Source: Escherichia sp. E4742 (GTDB lineage: Bacteria > Pseudomonadota > Gammaproteobacteria > Enterobacterales > Enterobacteriaceae). From it: a stretch of 64,000 bases of DNA. The position numbers and the translations under genes were made by a program. Location: positions 1,178,001 to 1,242,000 of the forward strand of contig NZ_CP040443.1 of the NCBI RefSeq assembly GCF_005843885.1, in the 5' to 3' direction. How positions within the stretch are numbered: position 1 is the first letter of the stretch; each line of letters starts with the position of its first letter. Below are positions 1-8,574 of this stretch, piece after piece. The notes below the pieces were generated by a model, which ran no database searches, was not told where the DNA came from, and saw only the letters and a list, made by a program, of their open reading frames with translations.

Positions 1-2
1 GT

Positions 3-107
3 CAGCTGGAAAACGAGTACGACAGGCTGACCTCTGATGCCGCTGTTGATGAGGCCCTTCTCATCAACGAATACACCTTCACCGAAGCCGGTCTGCGCGC
101 CGGCTGA
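3..107 (+). CDS. C-terminal end of an unrecognised small gene (cut by window edge)
   Basis: An open frame enters from the left edge and stops at a TGA at 105-107, leaving about 34 acidic residues ending TEAGLRAG. It lies 15 bases upstream of the CbeA antitoxin gene on the same strand, so it is probably the last cistron before the toxin-antitoxin block. I do not recognise the family. It does not look like the DUF987 (YeeT) protein that often occupies this place. Confidence 0.5.
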   Translation, partial: QLENEYDRLTSDAAVDEALLINEYTFTEAGLRAG

Positions 108-122
108 CCTGAGGACTTTATC

Positions 123-491
123 GTGTCAGACAAACTCCATGAGACAAATTATCCCGACGACCATAACGACCGCCTCTGGTGGGGACTCCCCTGCTCCGTG
201 ACGCCCTGTTTCGGGGCACGTCTGGTGCAGGAGGGTAACCGGTTGCATTACCTTGCAGACCGCGCCGGTATCAGAGGGCGGTTCAGCGATGCGGATTCGT
301 ACCACCTGGACCAGGCCTTTCCGCTGCTGATGAAACAACTGGAGCTCATGCTCACCAGCGGTGAACTGAATCCCCACCATCAGCATACCGTGACACTGTA
401 TGCGAAGGGGCTGACCTGTGAAGCCGACACCCTCGGCTCCTGTGGTTACGTTTATCTGGCTGTTTATCCGACGCCCGAAATGAGAAATTAA
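123..491 (+). CDS. cbeA: CbeA (YeeU) family antitoxin of the CbtA toxin
   Basis: The protein has 122 residues and starts at a GTG. Its WWGLPC, FGARLVQEGNRLHYLADRAG and AVYPTPEM segments are the hallmarks of the YeeU/YfjZ/YagB family. In the E. coli family the antitoxin does not bind its toxin. It stabilises MreB and FtsZ polymers and so counters CbtA (type IV toxin-antitoxin). The gene sits directly upstream of cbtA in the usual order, 89 bases away. Such modules are typical cargo of CP4-like prophage remnants and pathogenicity islands, which fits the pheV island end found at about 4.1 kb. The length equals the family norm and no defect is visible. Confidence 0.93.
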   Translation: MSDKLHETNYPDDHNDRLWWGLPCSVTPCFGARLVQEGNRLHYLADRAGIRGRFSDADSYHLDQAFPLLMKQLELMLTSGELNPHHQHTVTLYAKGLTCEADTLGSCGYVYLAVYPTPEMRN

Positions 492-580
492 CTCTCCAGA
501 ATAGCCTTCTGCTACGGCCTGGTGTTTTCACCACGCCACTTTCCCATTTTTCATCTCTGCATATCAGGAAAATCTTCAGT

Positions 581-958
581 ATGAACACATTACCCGACAC
601 ACACGTACGGGAGGCATCGCGCTGCCCGTCTCCCGTCACCATCTGGCAGACACTGCTCACCCGACTGCTGGACCAGCACTACGGCCTCACGCTAAATGAC
701 ACACCGTTCGCCGATGAACGTGTGATTGAGCAGCATATTGAAGCTGGCATTTCACTGTGTGATGCGGTGAACTTTCTCGTTGAAAAATACGCGCTGGTGC
801 GTACCGACCAGCCGGGATTCAGCGCCTGTACCCGCTCTCAGTTAATAAACAGCATCGATATCCTCCGGGCCCGCCGGGCGACAGGCCTGATGACCCGCGA
901 CAATTACAGAACGGTAAATGACATTACCCAGGGGAAGCATCCGGAGGCGAAACAATGA
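581..958 (+). CDS. cbtA: CbtA (YeeV) cytoskeleton-binding toxin
   Basis: This 125-residue protein matches the YeeV/YkfI/YpjF toxin family over nearly all its length, with the conserved segments LLDQHYGLTLNDTPFADE, IEAGISLCDAVNFLVEKY and RARRATGLMTRDNYR. CbtA inhibits polymerisation of the tubulin homologue FtsZ and the actin homologue MreB in the cytoplasm, which blocks division and elongation. Only the first 20 or so residues look divergent. Its stop overlaps the next start (ATGA at 955-958), so the downstream DUF5983/DUF957 protein is probably translationally coupled. The antitoxin gene cbeA lies immediately upstream, so the pair looks complete and functional. Confidence 0.93.
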   Translation: MNTLPDTHVREASRCPSPVTIWQTLLTRLLDQHYGLTLNDTPFADERVIEQHIEAGISLCDAVNFLVEKYALVRTDQPGFSACTRSQLINSIDILRARRATGLMTRDNYRTVNDITQGKHPEAKQ

Positions 959-1377
959 AACTGGCCCTGACGCTGGAGGCAGACAGCGTTAACGTGCAGG
1001 CGCTGAACATGGGGCGCATTGTCGTTGACGTCGATGGTATTAAGCTCGCTGAACTGATTAACAAAGTCGCTGAAAACGGTTATTCACTCCGCGTGGTGGA
1101 TGAACGTGACGCTACCGAAACACCGGCAACTTCTGCCAGCCCTCATCAGTTGCCGGAAGACAATACAGTGATACAGAGCGTGATGCCATTAACCACTGAA
1201 ACAGCGCTGGATATCCTCATTGCGTGGCTGCAGGACAATATTGACTGCGAATCGGAAATTATCTTTGACAACGATGAGGATAAAACGGATTCGGCAGCAC
1301 TGTTGCCCTGTATTGAACAGGCCAGGGAGGATATCCGTACCCTGCGCCAACTGCAGCTTCTGCAACAGAACCGGTGA
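955..1377 (+). CDS. DUF5983-DUF957 protein of the cbtA operon (YeeW-like)
   Basis: A 140-residue acidic protein starting inside the cbtA stop codon. Residues 1-45 (ALTLEADSVNVQALNMGR and following) look like the DUF5983 proteins that follow cbtA. Residues from about 76 (MPLTTETALDILIAWLQDN) look like the separate small DUF957 protein usually encoded just after it. An in-frame ATG at 1180-1182 could serve as a standalone DUF957 start. The two parts are joined by a threonine- and proline-rich linker at about residues 55-70. The function is unknown. The constant position behind cbtA suggests an accessory role in the toxin-antitoxin module, which is inference. The DUF assignments come from recall. 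Confidence 0.8.
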   Translation: MKLALTLEADSVNVQALNMGRIVVDVDGIKLAELINKVAENGYSLRVVDERDATETPATSASPHQLPEDNTVIQSVMPLTTETALDILIAWLQDNIDCESEIIFDNDEDKTDSAALLPCIEQAREDIRTLRQLQLLQQNR

Positions 1378-1461
1378 GTCTTACTCACCAGACTTCATTC
1401 CACTGACGCCAGCCTGAACAGGGCTGGCGTTTTCATTTATCTGCAAAAAGGAATATCGATT

Positions 1462-2307
1462 ATGTCTGAAATCACAGCCCCCCGTCCGGAAGTGGTCAAC
1501 GGGCATACGGACGTTATCTGCTCAACCAGTATCCGCCACATTCTGGCTGTACGAAAGAGTACGCTGCTGCAAATCGACACACTTACCCGGCAACTGGCAG
1601 AAATCTCAGCAATGACAGAAAGTATTGGCGGTAAAACCGCACTGGACTGGGCGATGAAACAGGATTTTCGCTGCGGTTGCTGGCTGATGGAAAAACCTGA
1701 AACGGCAATGAAAGCCATCACCCGCAATCTCGATCGCGAAATCTGGCGTAACCTGATGCAACGTTCCGGGATGCTGTCATTAATGGATGCGCAGGCCCGT
1801 GAGACATGGTACCGGTCACTGGAATACGATAATTTTCCGGAAATCAGCGAAGCGAACATTCTGAGCACATTTAAACAACTGCACCAGAACAAAGATGAAG
1901 TGTTTGAGCGAGGGGTGATCAACGTCTTCAGGGGACTGAGCTGGAATTACAAAACTAATTGCCCCTGTAAATTTGGCAATAAAATTATCATTAACAACCT
2001 GGTAAGGTGGGACCGGTGGGGATTTCATCTTATCACCGGGCAACAGGCTGACCGACTCGCCGATCTGGAAAGAATGTTGCACCTGTTCAGCGGTAAACCG
2101 ATCCCCGACAACCGGGAAAACATCACCATTCATCTGGATGATCACATCCGGTCTGTTCAGGGTAAAGAGTGCTATGAAGATGAGATGTTCAGCATCAGAT
2201 ACTTTAAGAAAGGCTCCGCGCACATCACGTTCAGGAAACCAGAACTGGTTGACAGGCTGAATGATATTATTGCGAAATACTATCCGGAAACCTTATCGTC
2301 CGTTTAA
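1462..2307 (+). CDS. DUF4942 domain protein of unknown function
   Basis: A 281-residue soluble protein with no signal peptide or membrane segment. It resembles the DUF4942 proteins found behind cbeA-cbtA in E. coli genomic islands, for example in the segment RGVINVFRGLSWNYKTN and a C-terminal stretch around GKECYEDEMFSIRYFKKG. DUF4942 has no established activity. A good ribosome site (AAAAAGGAA) precedes the ATG at 1462, and the gap to the previous gene is 84 bases, so it may belong to the same transcript. Its place between a toxin-antitoxin block and an island boundary marks it as island cargo. Confidence 0.75.
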   Translation: MSEITAPRPEVVNGHTDVICSTSIRHILAVRKSTLLQIDTLTRQLAEISAMTESIGGKTALDWAMKQDFRCGCWLMEKPETAMKAITRNLDREIWRNLMQRSGMLSLMDAQARETWYRSLEYDNFPEISEANILSTFKQLHQNKDEVFERGVINVFRGLSWNYKTNCPCKFGNKIIINNLVRWDRWGFHLITGQQADRLADLERMLHLFSGKPIPDNRENITIHLDDHIRSVQGKECYEDEMFSIRYFKKGSAHITFRKPELVDRLNDIIAKYYPETLSSV

Positions 2308-2377
2308 CCCAAAGCACAGACTCAGTACATACACAAAAACATTCTGATAAATCTGGCGTCATTCAGAGCAAAAAACC

Positions 2378-3913
2378 ATGTTTTCCAGATTATTTGTAAA
2401 AAAACATACTCCAGCTATGGTGGCAGGTGGCCTGGTATTTCTGTTCATTGTTCTGCTGACATTTTTCTGGAAAAAAGCAGAGCTGGTGAATGACAGCCAG
2501 ACCAGAGTTAATTTCGCACTTGGCTATATAGAAAACATTCTCAATCAGAACAACAGCATCAGCCCGGAAGCAGAACATTTGCTTCTGAATAACTGTAACG
2601 CAGATACTCAGCGTGAATTAAGCAATCTGCTGCTGAAGCGCCCCCAACTTCGTGCACTAAGCCTGGCAAGACAAGAGGCTGTATTTTGCAGCACCCACCC
2701 CGGTTTGCCTGTCGGTCCAGTTGCTGAAAAGGAACGGTGGCGGCACGATATGCTGATTCGTTTTCCTGAAGATACAGGTACTCTGCCCTGGATCCTGTTA
2801 AAAACACCTTACAAAAACGGTACGGTCATTACCGCCACGGATTATTATTTTATTCAGGACATCATCTCTGTGGTTCATGCGGTTCCTGCAATACAATTCC
2901 GTTTGGGAAACACGGTCCTGTCAGCCAGCGGAAAAAATGTCACTCTGCTCCCGGACGACAGCGGCATACAAAAAGAAAGTCATTCAAAAAAATATCCGTT
3001 CTCCCTGATTTATACCATCCCGGTGAAAATGCAACTTATCTACGCCTGGAGACAGGCCTGGTATATGTTCCCTGTTGCCATCTTCGGTGGAATACTCACA
3101 GCCTTTCTGCTGTCCCGCCGTCGTCCATCCACCCCGCTCGATATGCTGAAAAATGCACTTGCTCACGGAGAGTTCAGACCTTATTTTCAACCCATCATTT
3201 CAGCTAAAAATCACCAGCTGACCGGCTGCGAAGTACTGATTCGCTGGCATCACCCCGTTAGCGGGATTATCCCACCAGATCAGTTTATCCCGCTGGCAGA
3301 GTCCACCGGATTAATTGCCCCGATAACGCAACAGTTGATGTCTCAGGTCGAACATAGCCTTAATCCTGTTGCACATTTTTTACCAGATCAATTTCATATT
3401 GGGATCAATATTTCACCAGCGCATTTTCTGTCCCCGGGGCTGGAAGATAGCTGTATAAAGTTTCTATCCACCTTCCCGAAAGGGAAAGTGAAACTGGTTC
3501 TGGAACTGACAGAACGAAACCAGCTATCCGTCACAGCAGAATCAAAAGCGTTATTTGCGAAATTACATCAACAGGGAGTATTGTTTGCTCTGGATGATTT
3601 TGGTACTGGCTATGCAACCCACAGCTACCTGCAGTCGTTTCCTGTCGATTACATCAAACTCGACAAAGGGTTTGTACAAATGGTCGGCGTGGATGAAATC
3701 TCCGGGCATATAGTAGAAAATGTTATTGAGCTGGCTCGTCGGTTAGGTATTGATATCATTGCCGAAGGCATTGAAACCGAATCACAGGAGTTGTTCATGA
3801 CAGAGAAAGGAAGCAGCTATCTGCAGGGATACCGCTATGCACCTCCACTACCCGCGGAACAGTTTATTGCTGAGTGGGTATACAACAGCAGAAACGGCAA
3901 AAACCAGAGATAA
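2378..3913 (+). CDS. Membrane CSS-motif/EAL cyclic-di-GMP phosphodiesterase
   Basis: A 511-residue protein. Residues 13-32 form a first membrane helix. A periplasmic region of about 190 residues follows, with a cysteine pair (NNCNAD near 71 and VFCSTHP near 105) typical of the CSS sensing domain. Residues 229-247 form a second helix, and the EAL domain runs from about 255 to 500. The catalytic set appears present: EVLIRWHHP (the EAL position), NISPAHF, ELTERN, ALDDFGTGYATH, IKLDKGFV, AEGIETE and LQGYRYAPPLP. No GGDEF domain precedes it. It should hydrolyse c-di-GMP to pGpG, gated by periplasmic redox as in E. coli PdeB/C/D/G/N relatives; that gating is inference. It is the last gene before the tRNA-Phe repeat and so is island cargo, not one of the core pde genes. 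Confidence 0.88.
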   Translation: MFSRLFVKKHTPAMVAGGLVFLFIVLLTFFWKKAELVNDSQTRVNFALGYIENILNQNNSISPEAEHLLLNNCNADTQRELSNLLLKRPQLRALSLARQEAVFCSTHPGLPVGPVAEKERWRHDMLIRFPEDTGTLPWILLKTPYKNGTVITATDYYFIQDIISVVHAVPAIQFRLGNTVLSASGKNVTLLPDDSGIQKESHSKKYPFSLIYTIPVKMQLIYAWRQAWYMFPVAIFGGILTAFLLSRRRPSTPLDMLKNALAHGEFRPYFQPIISAKNHQLTGCEVLIRWHHPVSGIIPPDQFIPLAESTGLIAPITQQLMSQVEHSLNPVAHFLPDQFHIGINISPAHFLSPGLEDSCIKFLSTFPKGKVKLVLELTERNQLSVTAESKALFAKLHQQGVLFALDDFGTGYATHSYLQSFPVDYIKLDKGFVQMVGVDEISGHIVENVIELARRLGIDIIAEGIETESQELFMTEKGSSYLQGYRYAPPLPAEQFIAEWVYNSRNGKNQR

Positions 3914-4077
3914 CACATACTGAAATGGACCAGGATATGCGTCCCCCTTTTCACCTCATCTCCCAATTCCCGGGTTTGATTCCTTTTTCGCAGCAAAAGG
4001 GACTGAGGGTACAAAAGAGGGTACATTTTTCACCAAACCAAACAAATCAGATTTATATCAACATGATAGAAGCAATC

Positions 4078-4099
4078 TTCGATTCCGAGTCCGGCACCA
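4078..4099 (+). repeat. 3' end of tRNA-Phe (pheV): island attachment-site scar
   Basis: The 22 bases from TTCGATTCC to CACCA match the T-arm and acceptor 3' end of E. coli tRNA-Phe, with one G missing in the acceptor stem. No other part of a tRNA is present. Integrases of P4 type insert at tRNA 3' ends and leave such a direct repeat at the far end of the island. The scar therefore marks the right boundary of the left-hand element, with the intact pheV expected to the left outside the window. Just upstream (4007-4024) lie repeated GAGGGTACA-type words of the kind seen near integrase arm sites. Confidence 0.85.
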
Positions 4100-4110
4100 A
4101 ATTCATAAGG

Positions 4111-4134
4111 CCTCGCTGCAAAGCGGGGCTTTTT
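4111..4134 (+). terminator. Rho-independent terminator behind the tRNA-Phe scar
   Basis: A 7-bp stem (CCTCGCT with AGCGGGG, one G-T pair) with a CGAA-like short loop is followed by CTTTTT. It lies 11 bases after the CCA end of the tRNA fragment, as expected for the original pheV terminator carried along with the attachment site. It would also stop transcription leaving the island genes. Confidence 0.75.
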
Positions 4135-4174
4135 CTTTTTCTGGCTACGGTAAATTTCAGATCGTTGCTACAGG

Positions 4175-5578
4175 TCATTCGTAATCGTTAACGCCTTTTA
4201 ATTTCAAAGCATTCTGTCTAATGTCGGCATATCTGGCGATGAGCTGTTTCAGATGCATCTCTGCCTCAGCCCCTGCGGCAGGTGGAAGTGGTTGTCCTGC
4301 CGACGACTGTTCCAGTATCCGCAGTTGCTCTTCAGCCGGTATGGATTGATTAAAAGACTGTATCGTTGAAAACACCACTGACTTCAGCTCACTGACCGTC
4401 ATGTATTTCCCCTTATGCTCATCCAGTCCGTTCAGTCGTTCACTCAGTTTCTGTAGCGTAACCATTCCCTGATGCCAGCCATTCAAATTTTCTGTCGGCA
4501 ACGCAGCGACATTAAATTGTTGCTGCCACTGCTGTATCAGGGGCTTTGCGCGCTCCGGCCATATCACCTGGGCCTGTTCGACAAGCTGCCTTTCCCGGGT
4601 TATGAGCCAGTCCGGCGGTAGCTTGTCCAGAAGCGTAAGCTGCTGTTGTGTTTGCGTAATTAAAGTTTGTGGCAACGGAGATTGCTGACGCAATAAATTC
4701 AATTGTTCAGGCGTGAGTACTGCGGGTAACGGTGCCAGAGAGGCAGTAAACTGGGTTTGTAACGGGTCCGTCCGATGCAAAAACTGCCACGTCCATAGCG
4801 TTGCTGCACCTATCACCAGCATGGTACACATCCCACCGACAAAAGATTTCCATTTTTTTACTGGCTCAGGTATTGCCGGCAGTACCTCCACGTTTGGCTG
4901 TGTAACGTACACCCATTGCACTGCACTGTCTGGCGCCCGGATATCTTCAAACGAACGACCAGTATGGGAACCTGTTGTTATACCCACGTCATTCATGACC
5001 GGATCATGCGAAACGATACCCGACTGAATTGTCGCCCCTGTACAGATTGTGTCATCGCTGTTCTCCAGCCTGACAGCGTTGTTATGCATCAGGGTACGCA
5101 ATGTATCCAGCTGACTCAGATGTCTGAGCTCCAGGCGCTGTAAAACCGTCCCCAAACGGGTAAGCAGCTGCTCTGCCCGATACAGTTGGCTAAGGTCGCT
5201 GTATTTCAGCGGGAGTGAGCGCATCCGTTGTTGCAAACGCAGGCTCAGATTACTGAGGATCTCAATCCGAACATGGACAGGCTGTGGCCAAAGCACGCCC
5301 CACTGATGGCTTATCAGAGCCTCCAGTATTGCCAACCCTTCATTCAGACCAAACAACCCGGCCAGCTGCGTACGGGCCAGCGTATACCAGGCCGCGGTCT
5401 GCAGCTCAACACCATTTTGCTCAAACAGTGAGAGACAAAGTTTTTCGGCATAACGCCAGTTCACATCAGGACGTGCCGGATGCGTTAGCTTATTTAGTTC
5501 ATCACACAAAGCGGCATAATCCGGTAGCCTTCGCGGGTCACCGCCGGTTTTGATTCTACGTGGGGTAATGTCATTCAT
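4175..5578 (-). CDS. VasL/ImpA-N domain type VI secretion protein (TagA-like)
   Basis: A 467-residue protein. The N-terminal ~120 residues (GGDPRRLPDYAALCDELNK, GLNEGLAILEALISHQWGVLWP) match the ImpA-N domain of TssA-family proteins. A single membrane helix lies at about 248-266 (MCTMLVIGAATLWTW), and the C-terminal VasL region follows. In enterobacterial type VI loci such proteins are membrane-anchored TssA relatives (VasL/TagA) thought to hold the distal end of the extended sheath. The gene is the last of the T6SS remnant on the minus strand, 123 bases downstream of tssE. It appears complete, although the membrane complex it would work with is missing from this locus. Confidence 0.8.
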   Translation of the reverse strand: MNDITPRRIKTGGDPRRLPDYAALCDELNKLTHPARPDVNWRYAEKLCLSLFEQNGVELQTAAWYTLARTQLAGLFGLNEGLAILEALISHQWGVLWPQPVHVRIEILSNLSLRLQQRMRSLPLKYSDLSQLYRAEQLLTRLGTVLQRLELRHLSQLDTLRTLMHNNAVRLENSDDTICTGATIQSGIVSHDPVMNDVGITTGSHTGRSFEDIRAPDSAVQWVYVTQPNVEVLPAIPEPVKKWKSFVGGMCTMLVIGAATLWTWQFLHRTDPLQTQFTASLAPLPAVLTPEQLNLLRQQSPLPQTLITQTQQQLTLLDKLPPDWLITRERQLVEQAQVIWPERAKPLIQQWQQQFNVAALPTENLNGWHQGMVTLQKLSERLNGLDEHKGKYMTVSELKSVVFSTIQSFNQSIPAEEQLRILEQSSAGQPLPPAAGAEAEMHLKQLIARYADIRQNALKLKGVNDYE

Positions 5579-5701
5579 GACCAGTTATCCATCTGACGTA
5601 CTTGCGGTTATAGAAGATGATTGTTTATGCAGCTTCGGGTTCTGCATATTCAGGGCGTAGCAGATACTGACGGGGTTAGGGAGAAACGCTAAAACCAGGC
5701 C

Positions 5702-6151
5702 TTAAATACGAGCTGCCGTGTCGAGATACTGCTGTTTCAGGTGTCTCAACAGGACTCGCCCTTCAGGCATAAATTCAGTGCCATAACGCACCAGACCAAC
5801 ATCTTTGAGTTCAGCGTCAATGGCATAGCACAGCTCGCCAGGAACGACCTGTTCCAGCAGAACAACGGTTATTTTTTTCAGGCGCGGCTCATATTTGAGC
5901 AGTACGGTTGATAACGTCCCCATCATTTCATGCGCCGTCCCCGGCATTCCCTGGAGAATTTTGGTCATATCCGGTAGACCATAGTCCGGCAGATGCGCCA
6001 GCGTGCCGGCACGACTGTTAAGAATGCGCTGCATATTGTCCAGTACTGAGAGGATTATCTGGTTCTGCTCGCTAACCTGATTCAGATCCAGACCTCCGGT
6101 AAAATTCCCAAACAGGGTTTCATATAGCGACGGACGCGGAGTGTCATTCAT
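5702..6151 (-). CDS. tssE: TssE, type VI secretion baseplate protein (gp25-like)
   Basis: A 149-residue protein with the gp25/TssE pattern: PSLYETLFGNF at the N-terminus, VLDNMQRILNSRAGTLAHLPDYGLPDM, and YEPRLKKITVVLL. TssE is the wedge protein that nucleates sheath assembly on the baseplate in the cytoplasm. The length is normal for the family. Its ATG overlaps the end of the upstream fused stub by 8 bases, which suggests translational coupling that survived the deletion upstream. With tssF, tssG and tssK lost from the locus, this copy probably cannot form a working baseplate unless another cluster supplies the partners. Confidence 0.88.
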   Translation of the reverse strand: MNDTPRPSLYETLFGNFTGGLDLNQVSEQNQIILSVLDNMQRILNSRAGTLAHLPDYGLPDMTKILQGMPGTAHEMMGTLSTVLLKYEPRLKKITVVLLEQVVPGELCYAIDAELKDVGLVRYGTEFMPEGRVLLRHLKQQYLDTAARI

Positions 6152-6389
6152 CTTTCAACGCCTTCAGAGTCAACCGTTCACTCCCAGCTTCAATGATTCT
6201 GGCTGAATCCGGGGCAAGGTCGTCACGACTCAACACGATCCGCCAGGTGTTATTCACCTGATCCGGAGTACCGGCCTTATCCAGGTCTAACATCGCTGCC
6301 CGGTCCGGATGACTTTGTACAAACTCTTTCGCGGCTTCACGCAGGTAGCGCATTTCTGCGTCGTAATAACACAGGGTTAAATCTTCCAT
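6144..6389 (-). pseudogene. Fused stub: tssF 5' end joined to a probable tssJ 3' end
   Basis: From the ATG at 6389 the first ~35 residues (MEDLTLCYYDAEMRYLREA, then HPDRAAMLDLDKAGTPD) are the classical N-terminus of the baseplate protein TssF, normally about 590 residues. After about residue 38 the sequence switches to an unrelated tail, TWRIVLSRDDLAPDSARIIE, ending LKALKDE. This tail resembles the C-terminus of a TssJ lipoprotein, and in related loci tssJ precedes tssE. The simplest reading is one deletion from early tssF to late tssJ that removed tssG. The TssF part is confident; the TssJ part is a guess from gene order and weak similarity. An upstream in-frame TTG at 6404 also exists. Confidence 0.75.
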
Positions 6390-6619
6390 AAAATAGTTAC
6401 TCAAAATATAGGAAACAATGTTTTCTTCCCCAAAAGTGGAAGTTATCTCACCACTTCGCGAATAGTCAGAGACATAGGTTTTATCTCCTCTTTTAAAATC
6501 TCAAATTCAGTAGTTATTTTTCTTAATGACTGACCAGATGAAAAAATGTGAGAAAGTACCTTGCTATAAATTATGAGCCACACTTATTCATCTTCCTTTT
6601 ATCCAGCTAATAACTTTCT

Positions 6620-8215
6620 CTAACCACATAACACCGCGGCCCGCGCCGGATCGAGCTGAATCAGCCCGCCTAGCAATTTTTCCATAGCAGGCCCGAGGCG
6701 AATCTTGTCAGCCTCACTGCGACTGGCTTTCAGTCTGAGGAGTTTCAGATGACGGGCCTGTACCTCAAACAGCAGCTCAGGTTCCCACTCGCTAAGGGCC
6801 ACTTCTCTGGCTCGCTCACCCAGTTCTGCAAACAGATGCACCGCGAGCTCATTTTTTCCGTACTGTTCTGCAATACGCCCCATTAGCAGGCGCAGCAGCC
6901 ACTGCTGACGCGCAGTGGCGATGCCTGGTCGATGCTGTAACCAGCTCAGTGCCGCATCCGGGCTTTCGCTGTCCGCCAGCGCCACGGCCTCCGGCTCCAG
7001 TGCCAGAATGTCGTCGTTCACTTCGGCCATACGGGCGGAAGGCGTTTCTTGGCCCCACCCAGCGGTGGTATCCAGTACGCTCTGCTGGATCCAGTTCAGT
7101 GTCACTTCATCAGCAAACGGCGTACCGTCACTGAATGCCAGCGTCTCCAGCCCGGATAATCGGGTCAGTAGCCCCTTCAGATCAGCGGCAATAATGTCAG
7201 CCACTATCTCTTTACCGGACTTCGTCAGCGCCTGATGGATATACCACTGCAGATCCAGCCACAGGTGGTTGGCACCGCGGGAAAAGGTACTGTCTGCCGT
7301 TTCCAGAATCTCAGCCCAGTTTTGTTGCAGGTACAGGCGTTTGAGCAGCGCACGCTGGTCTGCTCTTGGGGGTTCGATGCGAGTTCGCCCCTGTGCATCT
7401 GGAGCCGGAATAGCCTGCAGGGTATCGTGGCGCAGACTTTTCATCAGATGGTGCGCCGACAACCAACCGTCGGGCTGTTCGCGCAGGTATTCGCTAAGAG
7501 TGCGCGCCTGCGCCAGCAAATCCTGACCGGAAGTGATTCTCCCGATAGCAGGGGCATCGCTGTGGCTCGCCGTGGAAAGTGTCTCAGTAGTACTGGCGTT
7601 CTGCGGTACAACGGCATCCACTCCGCCCGCTTTCTGCAGGCGGTTTTCCAGCGCACCATACAGCGCGTTAAGTCCTGGGCGGGTTTCATCCGGCTCATTT
7701 TCAGTGAGCTGCGCTATCTGCAGCAGTGCGCCGATGGTACGCAGCGCATCTTCCCTGACCACTTCCGGATACAGTGAAAGAGAATCCGTCATGCGTGAAC
7801 CTGCCAGCCACTCCAGTGCTGCCTTACGGCTGCGGTTGCGCTGTGGATGCAGTTGCACACCGAAGCGGTCTATCAGACCCGCCAGCAGTTCGAGCCCCTC
7901 TGCCAGCCCCTGCTCGCCTTCACGATGCAACCTGGCCCAGCAGTAATACGTCGCCACACGAATGTCTTTAGCAGTGGTGGTGAGCACTTTCTCCGCCAAC
8001 TCGCAGATAAGCTCAGTATCCGCCCCGGAAAGTTTGTTGACCTCCTCGCGCATTTGCTGGAAGCCATCGTCATAACCTGGGTCATCTCCCACTGATGACT
8101 CTCCGGGTAACGGCTGCAGCCAATTGTTCCACTGCGCCACTCGCTCACGGGTAGCGTCAAGGAGTGTCATCGGCTCTGTCTGACAGGCGCTAACCAGGGC
8201 ATTTAACGTGCTCAT
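6620..8215 (-). CDS. tssA: TssA, type VI secretion cap/priming protein
   Basis: A 531-residue protein with an ImpA-N domain in the first ~200 residues (CELAEKVLTTTAKDIRVATY, GLELLAGLIDRFGVQLHPQ) and a helical VasJ-type C-terminal region (WLDLQWYIHQALTKSG; LFAELGERAREVALSEWEPE). TssA recruits baseplate and tube components and stays at the growing end of the sheath in the cytoplasm. The ATG at 8215 is chosen over the TTG just before it because a GGAGGT ribosome site lies 6 bases upstream. The start overlaps the stop of the upstream remnant (TGATG). The gene looks complete. tssM, which often lies near here in related clusters, is absent. Confidence 0.88.
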   Translation of the reverse strand: MSTLNALVSACQTEPMTLLDATRERVAQWNNWLQPLPGESSVGDDPGYDDGFQQMREEVNKLSGADTELICELAEKVLTTTAKDIRVATYYCWARLHREGEQGLAEGLELLAGLIDRFGVQLHPQRNRSRKAALEWLAGSRMTDSLSLYPEVVREDALRTIGALLQIAQLTENEPDETRPGLNALYGALENRLQKAGGVDAVVPQNASTTETLSTASHSDAPAIGRITSGQDLLAQARTLSEYLREQPDGWLSAHHLMKSLRHDTLQAIPAPDAQGRTRIEPPRADQRALLKRLYLQQNWAEILETADSTFSRGANHLWLDLQWYIHQALTKSGKEIVADIIAADLKGLLTRLSGLETLAFSDGTPFADEVTLNWIQQSVLDTTAGWGQETPSARMAEVNDDILALEPEAVALADSESPDAALSWLQHRPGIATARQQWLLRLLMGRIAEQYGKNELAVHLFAELGERAREVALSEWEPELLFEVQARHLKLLRLKASRSEADKIRLGPAMEKLLGGLIQLDPARAAVLCG

Positions 8216-8370
8216 CAATTGACCTCCGCTGCATCACTGTTTGTGCTGGCGACCGGGTCTGTCACTGCCACTTTCGCCGTGCTGAAGATGGTATCTGGCA
8301 GACGGTAGCGGTTCAGCCCGCCTTCAGTTAATGCAGACAGCGCGTTCTTCAGCGTATCTGTCAGACTCAT
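8215..8370 (-). pseudogene. Probable vgrG (tssI) remnant with internal deletion
   Basis: A 51-residue frame whose first ~22 residues (SLTDTLKNALSALTEGGLNRYRL) look like a VgrG N-terminus, where the LNRY word precedes the start of the gp27-like domain. The remaining ~28 residues are hydrophilic and could be a VgrG C-terminus. A full VgrG has 600-800 residues, so nearly everything is missing. VgrG is the spike tip of the type VI apparatus. Its place between clpV and tssA is where vgrG is usually found. The assignment rests on a short match and position only. Confidence 0.5.
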
Positions 8371-8574
8371 AATATTGGCTCCATAGGATAACCTGTTATC
8401 CATGACGCTATTACCGACGGGCAAATGGCGGGATTAATTAAGGGGAACTCAGGGGGTACGAAAAAGAGTAATTACGACTCCAGTCCCAACGACACAAATG
8501 AAGGATTTTATTAACAACAATGTTATTTCAAAATTATCCATCTCGTACTCGCCATCGTTGCTCACTTAGCTCCT

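Noticed and set aside
4078..4099. A complete tRNA gene
   Set aside because: Only the T-arm and acceptor 3' end are present; no D-arm or anticodon arm lies upstream.
3874..4191. 105-codon plus-strand frame across the end of the EAL gene and the tRNA scar
   Set aside because: It begins inside the EAL gene, runs through the tRNA 3' end and its terminator hairpin, and has no ribosome site or recognisable domain.
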